From Taenia hydatigena (Eukaryota > Platyhelminthes > Cestoda > Cyclophyllidea > Taeniidae): a DNA stretch of 64,000 nucleotides. Under the pieces are notes generated by a model, which was not told the origin of the DNA, ran no database searches, and was given only the letters and a program-made list of their open reading frames with translations. Position 1 is the first letter of the stretch. Each line of letters starts with the position of its first letter. Below are positions 39,779-50,251 of this stretch, one piece after another. A program made the position numbers and the translations under genes. The stretch covers positions 20,912,509 to 20,976,508 of the forward strand of contig JADWOT020000003.1 of the NCBI GenBank assembly GCA_036345935.2, given 5' to 3'.

Positions 39779-42700
39779 ACAATCGTCAGTGAAAAACAAA
39801 ATCACCTATTTGCGTGATTTTGGTTCAGAAGTAGCCCATAGGCCAAGTGATTGAAGATGCACATATCTTATCGCGTGTGCGTATCGTGCATTTTAGAGAC
39901 ACTCATGCTCCATGAGGCGAGGGCTGGAAGGACAATCTTGGGGAGCCCTTACGAGGACGGAGATTTCGGATGGATTTCATCCCTACCCCCTTTAAAGAGC
40001 AAATTTGGTCAAACTTTTAAACGCCAAACAGTCATTTTAAATGTACACCCACATGGAACTGTAACGATGTTTTACTAGACATTTAAATCTGTAATAATCT
40101 TGTAAAACTGCGTAAAGCGTAGCAGATCCCAATAGACTTTTCATGATATTCCCTCAAGCGTTTTTGACGAAAAGAGAACCAATTAACCAGCCAAAAAATC
40201 CTCCAATATCACCGCATCAACTTCATGCAATAAATTCTTCTACGTAATTCTGCCATTTGTCTATTTGATGGGTGGATGTCCAAACGTCCTGGTCATGAAT
40301 TGGGTCGGGAAAGTGCTTGATGGAAAAGTCATAGAAATATTGTCATTTGGATTCTTAAAAATTTGGTAGGTTTATGAACTTTCAGGGACTTTATGGGGAC
40401 AGTCGCCAGGTCATAGTTCGTATGTTGAAATCCAGGTTCATATTATACGCACACTCAAATAGGTGCTTCTAGAGAGCCTATCAGGCAAGGAAGTCTACAA
40501 GTTACGTTGGTATTACGTTTGTTGCAATGCTGCTTACAAAATGCTTAAAGAGAAAATTTTGAAGAGCAAATCAATGTTTGTCGGTCATTAAGGTGCTCTG
40601 TATCAAATAAGGGCTCTTTTGCAAGGGGAATATAATAAACTTTCGAAAGACATAGGAAATACTAGATGGAAGTGGCAACAGTTATAGAAAAGGCATGCAC
40701 ACAATAAGGACCCCTCAGTCGCATCTGGGGCAGTCACTATATGGTTATTAGTGCATTCAATTGCAATCTTTTTATCCTTAACGGCGATGAAACCTTTTCG
40801 TCCTGAGAGGAACCTGGCTGCTTCACTCCGCGACTAACTTGAAGATGGAAGAGGGCAATACTCGGGCAGAATATACACTTATGTATTCGCCATACAATAG
40901 GGCTTGTAGCCACTTACATGACTTAAAGGGCGGCCTGCCCAGCAGAGGCACAAGAACGGAAGTCCCAAGTGGCGCATTTACCAAAACATCTGCTGTCGCT
41001 TCTCTTGTCGTAAGCTTTCCTGCAGACCACGGGACTGGGAGTGATAGCCGAAGGTAGACGTCACCAATTTTCTCACTCACAACATGCACTTCTTCCACCC
41101 AGCTAAGGTCTATCATCCAACGGCACAAATCAGGCTAGATGCCCCTTAAGATCGAGTTCGCATTTTGCAGCCACCATTGCGGTTCCCCGAGACTTTCCCG
41201 AAGGTAAGGAAGATATAATACCAAGGCAGAATATGCATGTCTCCGACGTACACAGCACAATAGCAGACTCAAAGTGGACCGTCATAAATACCAGAGTTAC
41301 ACAAACATCCAAGGTATTACACAAACTATCCGATCAACATTTCGATACGACAAAGGAACAATTTGGTGTGGCCAAAGTAGGTATTAAATACCCATGTTAT
41401 TCTAGTATAAGATGATAATTCATTAATTCTTTTAGTAAAATAACATTTACCATTTAAGTTGAAAAATTCGCCTTCTAAAATTACAAAATACAATTAACTT
41501 CAAATCCTGAATGTCCTGCATTAACTTTATGCAGTATCAATTAAACTGTTGTGGAGAGGAAAAGAAATCGGATGCAATCAGCCATCGTAAGCTGATAATC
41601 CATGTGCGGCATTAAGCTTAGGTGCGAACATCATGGTGCATACTCATGATGGTGGTATAAAGCGTGTCCACAGCCTTCAAGGTAGACTCGGATTAAAAGG
41701 AAGTATGAACATGAGAGAAGGTAAACTGAGCCGCAGGTGAATACAAATAGACTTAGTTTTATAAGCTTGCAAAAAGAAACATGTGCCTTCGCATTGGTAA
41801 AAAGACGATTACAAAGTTAAAATGGCCTTTTTGAAAGGGTTTCAATTTGCATTAATGGGAAATTAGGCTAACACAACCTTAGGAAAACTTGCTACTTGCA
41901 TTAATTCAGTAAACGTTACATTTGCTAGCATGAGTGCTGTGGGTAAAGCGGTGGACAGAAAATTAATGGGAGCGAAAATATCCCACATTTATTTGTTAGT
42001 ATTACTTTGAAAACGGCATCAGCTGATTGTGAGCTCCAAAAGTCTACTTTTAAAACTATAAAGCAGTGCCTACATTGCTATCGAAAAGAGATTTACAAAT
42101 AATGCGACGTTCCTATCAGTGTCAGTGCTACTTACCGTCATAGTGACGGACTTTTGTGAACGGCAACTTAATTTCAACGGAGCCACCCAAATAATGAGAG
42201 CAAATGGACAATTGCACATCGCTCAAGTTGGAGCAACTTTTTACATCCCTCAATCCGGACATCAGTTTACCAACTAACATTCGTTGGGTTGACGTTCTAC
42301 AAACCCCTTCCTTCTAGGTCTTTTCCATACAGCACAACTTCAAACTTTGCGGATAGTATGGTCGAAATCGTTGTGTTTAATGAGCTCTCCATGCATGAAA
42401 ATCGGCAGTTTGTCGGAGAGAAATAGGATAAGTGATTATATGATACTCGAGATGCCGCTAAATTCGCAAGAAAATTTACATATGAAGCCCTACACGGCAA
42501 GTAGGCAGGCAACATGCGCACGACTTCCTACTACTACTGTAGAGACTGAATTGATGGGACATTAAAAGACCCTTCTAGGACAGTTCACAGGTGAATAAAC
42601 CCTTTGCATAGTTGTTTAAGAAAATCGAAAGCTGAATACACTCTAAATGTACTCATGAAAACCGGTCCTTAGGCGCTAAATAAGGGGGATAACCAGATAT

Positions 42701-43248
42701 CATGGCGTACACGTATACTGAGGTAAACTAGTAGCATAAAACGCTTTTAGAGTTTAAATGCACCGACAACACAAAGACTAAAAACCATAGTTGCATTAAA
42801 ATTTATACCAGAAGTAAAAATACACGATTCAAGGTGGCGAGGTACCAATTGAGCAAACTTCTCCACCTGTGGGCAGAACTCAGCCCGTTTAAACGAAGCA
42901 TTTGATGGATGAAGCCCCCACACAGTGTCGAACTCCAGTTCCCGCGTTCTACAGCACACAAAGGTCACCAGTTTCGCGATCCAAACCGGTAGGCAAATTC
43001 AACCACTATACGCACTACCCAGCAAGTGGGGATTTAACCCCGACAGAACTAATGTTTTCATCAAATACACAAGGCAAAGTAACACAATCAAGTTGTTGGC
43101 AACCCAATGAAGACATCACTGAAAGTATGACCCAAGCCCCTAAGCCCCCAAATGAAAGCATCTATCTCTGCGAAGTTGCAGTGGAAGAAACAACGACAGT
43201 AAGCAGGTATCTTGTATATTTACACATCTCTTAGGCATTCTCGCTCTC
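39779..43248. other. Intergenic region between convergent zinc-finger and WD40 genes
   Basis: No exon with supporting splice sites or domain similarity was seen on either strand. Frames at 40823-41128 (-) and 42902-43234 (+) are open for about 100 codons but look random. Genes on both sides point into this interval, so it holds both 3' ends. Confidence 0.4.
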
Positions 43249-45537
43249 CTAGTTCCCTTGATCTCCTTCTTCCTCTTCTTCCTCCTCCTCTGAATCATTT
43301 TCATCTTCGTCATCAGATATCTCCATCTCTTCAGTGCCTTCACCAGACACAGTGCGATCTATCTCATCCTGCTCCTCCAGGACTACACCAACTGCAGATG
43401 TCCACGCAGCATCCACCTGAGTGAGTCGGATGCCGTGAATGTCATAAGTGAAGACTGGATGCAATGCCAATGATGGAGCAGAGTCCTCAGCTGCCGTACT
43501 GGGAGTGGATTCCAGGTCAACCGCATACCCTCGCACATACGAGCCATCCATATCGGTGGTAACAAGGACTACCAGTCGCTTTCGTCCTCCATACACCTCT
43601 GGCTCCGCTTTCACCACCTCAGCCGGCCATGATAACGCTTTGAGGAACTTAAATCTCTTCCCCGGAACTTTCGTCTTTGCCACCAACTCCATCTTATTCT
43701 CAGCAAATTGGCATCGGTATGCTTTGAGCACATTTCCAATGCCTGCTAGAAGATCAAGACACTCATCCTCGACGTGAAAAACGACCGGAGGTACGGAGAG
43801 GAGAGCGGGAAAGCGAGCACTGAAGAGAGCCTTTTGCCTACCCTGCGCTAGGTCGATAAAGTCAAGACGATGGAAGTGAGTGGAGGACGGAGGAGTGACG
43901 AAGAGGAGGAGAAGGTGGTGATGGTGGCGAGGCGGATCTGGCACTACAACTGCAGCTAGCGCGGTGGCACCCTCGGCGTTGAGTGCGCGCAGGCGAGTGG
44001 TATAGGCCTGACGTCCGCGGGTCAGACTCCAGATGCGAAAAGTGTGGTCGCCCTCGCCATCGGCCAGACTGAAGGCGAGTCGTGAAGAAGGATGGAGGAG
44101 GAGGGAGATTATGGGAGCCTTATGGCGTCGCATCTGGCGGATGCACTGCCACGCACTGGCACCCCGGTTGCGGCCGCTACTACAACGCCACAATCCCAGA
44201 CAGGCATCCTCGCCGGCACTTAAGAGGTGACGCGAGTCTGCGAAGACGAGATGACGAACACTGCCAGTGTGCAACTCTAGACACCCCATTCTGCTGTGGC
44301 GTGACAGCGAGAAGAGCTAAAATAAAACCAGAGGGCCCTAAGTAAGGTTTTTTTAAGAGGAAACTAATTGGCATCATGAAATTGTAGAGGAAAAAGGGCA
44401 ACGAAGCATCTTCTGAAGCAGTGGTACTTGGATAATGGCAAACCAATGGCTATTAACAATGCCAACTCAAACTTTGAGGATCAACATCGGGGCGCTTCAA
44501 GAGTAAGGTGACATCCAAGCACGGACTGACTGGATCAAGGCATGCGGTTCGTGGTGCTGCTCGGGATATTAAGTTTGTCAGCCCAAATTGCTAAGAAAAA
44601 AGAATATGGGCTGATGGTGGAATCTAAAACGATATTTTAAATAAAAATAACCAATTTAGCTCCCACTACCGTGAAGATGGAGACCTATTTCGAGTCACAC
44701 TTTTATTCGTTTAAAAAGTGGCGAGAAGTGCCAAAATATCTTCCCACTGTTTTAAAATAGATCTACAACACAATCCCAGGCACAACAAGAAGATTCAGGG
44801 TACCCAAGGACGTTAACCTCTAGCTATCGAAAAGGCATAGCTTTACAATAATAATCAGGATAAAAATATTAACACGCTTTCATGAATGGTAGCTGAAACG
44901 ACACAAGAGGTGGGGTACTAATTACAAAATAACTAATGAATATATCGCCAAGTCGGCATAAGATTAAAATTCACGGTCTTCTGAGACTATTTACTTAAGT
45001 GTTTTTGCACTTTACAAAGTGTGCTTAGAAAGCAACCGAATTAATAACAACGCTCAGAAACCGATAAAAGACCAAATGAGATCTGCCTAAAGAGACCTCT
45101 TTTGAATAGTGTAACTCCAAAACAAAATTAGAATATCTGCCACACAGCTATTGCGCGAGTTCAAAACTGGCTACATATGGAGCTAGAGCATCCCAAAACC
45201 ACCCACCTAGTAATTATGAAATACTCGCAAGAGGAAAAGCGGGCATAACCCTAATTTAGACAAAGTTAAATCGATGAGAAGGGAACACTGTTTAAAGAAG
45301 AGGACCGCGGGATGTACTGACTTGAATGGCCTCATCAGCGCTTCCCGAGGCTACAGTGTCACCGTAGACAGTCAGCGCGGTAACTGGGGCGGAATGGGCC
45401 TCTGGATCGATAAACTCAGCCTTCAGCCGGGTGGGTCCCGTCTCACGGATGCCTGAGTGCTCGTAGGACATGACAAAAACAGTTCCATCATAGGAACCAC
45501 AAGCTATATGTAATCGAGGAAAATTGGATTCCGACAT
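43249..45537 (-). CDS. PAK1IP1: WD40-repeat ribosome-biogenesis protein, PAK1IP1/MAK11 family, 2 exons
   Basis: Minus-strand exons are 45537-45322 (72 codons, from ATG at 45537) and 44316-43249 (355 codons plus stop); 427 residues. The donor is CAA|GTCAGT and the acceptor is TTTTAG, phase 0. The protein opens with the blade sequence ACGSYDGTVFV. VTALTVYGDTVASGSADEAI then matches the human PAK1IP1 segment with SKDETIHIYD, and the junction continues into LFSLSRHSRMG and RHLLSAGEDACLGLW. Later blades (LLHPSSRLAFSLADGEGDHTFRIWSL) are clear. The family forms a beta-propeller needed for 60S ribosomal subunit assembly in the nucleolus; in animals it also inhibits PAK kinase. The C-terminus is a Glu/Asp-rich tail (residues about 400-427), whereas known members usually end Lys-rich. 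An AG lies directly before the ATG, suggesting a 5'-UTR intron or trans-splicing. The two-exon model is firm; the symbol rests on homology by eye. Confidence 0.88.
44317..45321 (-). other. Intron of the PAK1IP1-like gene (1.0 kb)
   Basis: Minus-strand intron with a GTCAGT donor and a TTTATTTTAG acceptor. No embedded gene or repeat is recognised. Confidence 0.7.
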
Positions 45538-45539
45538 CT

Positions 45540-46990
45540 GTTAACGAAAAGATGGCAAGGAGATTGCTGAGAGGCAGCTAGATGAAAAGGGAAACAAAAA
45601 TAACATTAATGACTAAGACCATGACAACAAAATGCAGGCCGCACATAATTTTAGCCATTTAAAGTGTATTTGGTTATAACAACTACGAAGCTAACAGCTT
45701 AGGTAAGAAAACAGATGGAAGAAAACCCGACCAGCTCCCAACAGCGTGACAGCGATGAATCCGTAGGTTAGTGTGCACAGGAGGCTAAGCAGAACTATAT
45801 GCAATTGCGAAGTTGATGTTGGGTTTCGGGGACTTAGGAGATTAATGAAAAGAATATCAAAAACGACAACCTACTTGATTTTCAAACTTACAACTTCAAT
45901 AGCTAAATTTAATATGGAAGTCAAGGCCTTAATTTATCTCTTATACGCGACAAGGTAAATACTTGTCAAGCAACTGCTTGAACGCATTGTAGTGGATCAA
46001 GACTTTCCCAAAGAGAAGAAGGACAATACTTTAGCAAAGCGTATGTATCCAGCAATCAGGAAGAATTGAGGTTACTGGCATGACTTAGAGGCCAGCTCAC
46101 TCGGCGAAGGCAATATGGCCAAACAAGTGACCGAAAGTTGAGCGAAAACAAACTTATTACACGTGAAGCCTTTGGTAAACACACGTCTTGTTATGAAATA
46201 CTCTAGACGTGTATGATTGCGTTCACTACATTATCGCCAAAGAATCATCCACCTAATAAACCAGCTCTTTTTCAGGGAATAAAGGCTAATTGAGGGCGAG
46301 ATGAATGCCAAATTATTCGCATCAGTAATAGCATTAGCCCTTTCCTATAAGACGTGGATTTTAAAAGGGAGTTTGACTCACCAAATTTTGCTTCTGATTC
46401 TATTTCAAAGCCGAGGAACACTTTGAATTCTTCATGCCCTCCCATAGGACCTTATTCTGACCACAGTAGTTATGCCTCTTTATCTTAACTTGACAACGAT
46501 CACGAAGGATAGGCGCATGCCATAAAGTCATTTCATCTCTGTTAAAAGGTATCTTAAAATGATGAGAAGTAACCGGAAACTCTCCGTCTTTCTGTGAACA
46601 AAATCTTCGTGGCTTACCTTTAATTAGGGTCGCAAAGTGGATAAATAATCAGTTCAGCCATGGACTTTGTCCACCTAATATGATCAAGAAGCGCCTTGAC
46701 ACTAAAATTAGGTTTTCTGAGTAGGTATGAAGAGCTGCATTAGCGGCGACGGCCACCCGATTGCTGTGGAGGACACCTTTTACTCATCAAGGCACTGTAA
46801 TTGAGGAAGCACTTTCGCTGCCGAGGGATGAAGCCCAAAAAATTATTCGACGCCACAGTTGCGCCCACGAACAACCCAGATGACCTTTCTGCACAGCTTA
46901 TTATGTGTCGCCGACTTAAAGTGAAACCAATTTGTTAGCGACTGGTTAAGTGTGCGGATGCACCCGTACGGCAAAGAGTTAAACTGAGAA
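45540..46990. other. Upstream flank of the PAK1IP1-like gene; no gene recognised
   Basis: Stop-rich sequence on both strands. The right end may contain further, unrecognisable parts of the retroelement remnant that becomes clear at about 47,000. No TATA or CCAAT arrangement for the WD40 gene was pinned down. Confidence 0.35.
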
Positions 46991-48150
46991 GAAGCAGCAT
47001 CGTAAAGTACTGGACCATGGCGCTGGCAATGCAGTCGTGAGCGGTGTACTCTCACGAAGAAATAAAGAAGGAAGGGTTCACATCATCACCTACGTTAATG
47101 ATAGAACACAACATAATCTGTTTGATTTCTTCACAATGGTTGGGCACTCCAAACATTGCCTGATAGAGAGGGAGCCTATAGTTCAAACGGATCATTGGGC
47201 GCTGACCTGGCTGAAGGCAATGGTGTAGGTAGACCATTCGGTTGCACCTGGTACGAGAAGGTGCAGCAGCACAATTTAACAGTGCTGCACAGACAAAGAA
47301 ATAGACAGCAATGCAGATGTTCTGTCTCTCAGGCCAGTCACGACAGAAACTGGTGGTGCTCACAATGCATCAGAGTGTCGATCTCGGCGCGACTCTGGTA
47401 TACAACAAGTTCCTTACATCCTTGTACAAACCTACAGCGAAAGAGGTGACCCCGTTTATTGAGGCGGCTTCCGGACAGGATAGGAATGGTCGAAGTTGTC
47501 TCTAGGAGATACGGTTTTATAGTGTCAAGGAGGTGTTAAGTCCCCAAAGCATCTAGTGGTTCAGTGTTCCAAAAGAGTTAGATGAATATTTGAGCCATGT
47601 GAGCGAAATGGGAGTGCTAAACGCCTCAAGCAATAGACGCTCACCATAGACGCACTTGATTGCCTTAGTAACCTGTAAAAGCCCCACTGCACAGCGATTA
47701 CATTACTCCAGTTTGTCCTTACAGAGTTTCCAGAGAAATGAGTAGGTGTTGACGCCTCAGGCCCTCTACCATCCACCAAGAGAGGAAACCGGTATATTAC
47801 GGTTAGGGTGGAATGCTTAAAAATACAAGACGCTAAATGATTGCTTTAACTTTCTTTTTTGATGGGTTTATTTATGCGGAGTGCCCAAAACAGTGGAAAG
47901 TTGTGAAGTTGCTAATTTCGAAAGTTGACCCTTTCCTAAACTATGTAAGACCTACGCAATCCCCAAGATACGCACATCACCTGAACATCCGCAGGGTAAT
48001 GAACAGGTGGAATGAACCAATCATCCCCTGATCGGGCTAAGACTTAGGCCTAGGACGAGTCCGCCTCGCGTACAGAACTACAGCCCATGTATTCAACAGG
48101 CAAGCCACCGTTCAAAACAATCAAATAAGGTAAAATTTAACGTGCCTCTC
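46990..48150 (+). mobile_element. Degenerate Ty3/gypsy retrotransposon pol remnant (RNase H and integrase)
   Basis: Scattered plus-strand fragments in different frames follow the order of a Ty3/gypsy polyprotein. RNase H start: GVLSRRNKEGRVHIITYVN at about 47,040-47,097, resembling the AVLSQ-x-EGRE-IAYAS block. Next is QTDHWALTWLKAM near 47,190-47,226, the TDH-x-LTWL motif. EKVQQHNLTVLHR and, after a frame change, NADVLSLRP near 47,250-47,335 match the HRPG-NADALSRRP end of RNase H. Around 47,725-47,800, VGVDASGPLPSTKRGNRYIT matches the first catalytic-Asp block of integrase. Weaker matches continue to about 48,130 (RLAYRTTAH). Stops and frameshifts break every segment, so it is dead. No flanking LTR pair or reverse transcriptase was recognised; the 225-bp repeat at 49,113 is probably a separate insertion. 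Confidence 0.75.
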
Positions 48151-49107
48151 GATATTTTCTAACTAAACAAGGAAGTAATAACTCTCAATGCCTTGGGGTG
48201 TGTACTGGGAATAAAAGAAGGAATGAGACAAACCTTCAACAATGCAAGCAAACACATGCGAATCTACATGCCAAGGCGAAGTAATGCAGCATTCACGATC
48301 AGACTAACGTCTACCGAGAAGATGACCTAGTAAAGATATGCTTGCCTGTCCCACCTCCTAGGGAATACCAAAATTTCTATCACTTCCGAGTGAAAACACA
48401 TTTCTTAGCGATGAAAGAACTCTTATTACTAAACTACCTCTACCACAATGCACGAATCTATACTATTCATCACAGCGAAATTCGGCCGTACAAAGGTACC
48501 CAACCCGCTGGACACGCAGATGTAGCATACTTACTAATAAATGAAGAAAGGCTACCAAAAATGGCTTGCGCTAACCATCCATAAGGGTAGCACCGAAGGT
48601 AGCACTTTAAAAGGCGATGCATGTCGGTTTGGGTACGCCTTTAAAACGAGGAGGAGGGGTTTAGTGAATACGAATGTCGTGATAGACCATCGAACCCTAT
48701 GTCCTGGGGAAAAGTGTGACCTGAACAGACATAGTCCTGACCACCGTATCCATTTTAAATATTATCCAAAAGGGATCTCCAAATTTAATAAGCTCACTCG
48801 CTCCTTTTAGATAACAACCGAAAAGGAAGAGAGGAATGCCAAATCTACAAATCCAAAATTAAATCTGTTCTCAAGTGGAGAAATACGCATGGCTCCGGTG
48901 CACAACTGGTGGATTAGAGGATGGTGGCATGGATCTATGGCTATGATGCAGGGTGAACTTAAAGTTTTTGAGGATTGGAGCTCCTCGTATTTAGGCCAAA
49001 CTGATTATAATGTCACGACGTGCACAGCTGTGCAATGAATGGAATACAATGGTTTGATTGTCTAACTACAAACTGTCAAAGTAAATATTATAATTCTTAA
49101 ATTGAAA
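48151..49107. other. Region between retroelement remnant and solo repeat
   Basis: Short frames only. The 5' few hundred bases may be further decayed retroelement 3' sequence, since a VWLxxP-like stretch (CLPVPPPREYQNF, about 48,340-48,380) is compatible with the end of an integrase region, but this is weak. Confidence 0.3.
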
Positions 49108-49112
49108 CAATA

Positions 49113-49337
49113 TGCAGAGAGTTCCTCCCATCTCTTCTGGTCACCCTTGTTAGTAGAAGTCTGAGCATGTTTTGACATCTTTATTATAGAGGGCGAATAT
49201 TATACAGCTAGGCAAGATGTGGGATTCAGGCCGGGGAAGAGCCACGCTCTTGCGAGTCTCCGAGCCGCTCCGCCACGAGGTTCAAATTGTTTTCCCGCCT
49301 CTGACCTACAAAGTACATTTGAAGAATACAAGTATTA
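49113..49337 (+). repeat. 225-bp interspersed repeat, copy B (solo-LTR-like) with perfect 5-bp target duplication
   Basis: Second copy of the repeat at 14325-14549, in the same orientation and of the same length. It is flanked by identical CAATA at 49108-49112 and 49338-49342, a 5-bp target-site duplication, which fixes the ends as TG...TTA. It carries the same TATTATA core (near 49,182-49,188) and the same minus-strand A-box-like string. Five-base duplications and the lack of any internal region fit a solo LTR left by recombination of a small LTR retrotransposon. Confidence 0.8.
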
Positions 49338-49342
49338 CAATA

Positions 49343-50246
49343 TCATTGCTAAACGACAGCCCACAAAACTGTTTAAATTTTCACAGTTCATCATCGCTAC
49401 TTTTCATGTTGCATTATTAAGGGAGCCTAGAAAGCAGTGCTTCTGTAGGCATGTTACGGTGCCGCGTATTGTTTATTATGCATGAAACGTAGACAAATAG
49501 CACTTCGTTTGGTTGTTCTAGCTATCGAAATATATGACCTTGAACAACGCAGTATAATTTGCATTTTGTTGGTTGTGGTAACGTTATTAGTCTATCCACG
49601 CAGAGCATGCCTTCGAATTTATTTTTTGCCACATAGGGACTTTGTTGTGTTAGAACTTAAAAAAAACATGCAAAGCTTACGAGTATGTGTTGCTGTGAGC
49701 TAAGGTACTCTTGCATCTAAATTAAAGGGGGTTAAATGTTTCCTTCATACAGCATTTAACTTCAAATTGTTTATTACTTCGGGATCGCTTTACTAGACTT
49801 CACAGTATTTTAACTTTTGATTGTACACTAGCTATAAATTTTCCTAGTTTGTAATAAAATATCTTTCCTGACTTACTTCGGCGCGATTTCTATTTTCGAC
49901 TATTTGCTGGCAATTTTTGATGAAAGTAATTCGCTTGTGTGCCACTTTATGTAAACAAGTGCTTGTAAGTTTTGATTAACTTGGTGAAAATTTTTGAAAG
50001 TTGATTAAACTTAACACTACTTCTAACCATTGTGCTTACGCATATATTTTAAATTGATGTGCATTTCAATTTATTTTGACCTCTTTGACTGTAAACGTCC
50101 TTTACTGTCCACACTAGAGAGGGACCTGTCATGATTTACTAATAAGTGAATTGTGATTCATATTAACAGATTTGTGTTTTGCATAAAGTGAACCATTAAA
50201 AGGTTTTTATAGAAGGTATGATAACTTTGAATCCAAAATCTTTTTT
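49343..50246. other. Upstream flank of the FBF1-like gene
   Basis: AT-rich and without a clear exon. If the first coding exon at 50252 is cis-spliced, a noncoding 5' exon should lie here or further left; I could not identify it. Confidence 0.35.
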
Positions 50247-50251
50247 AGGAG

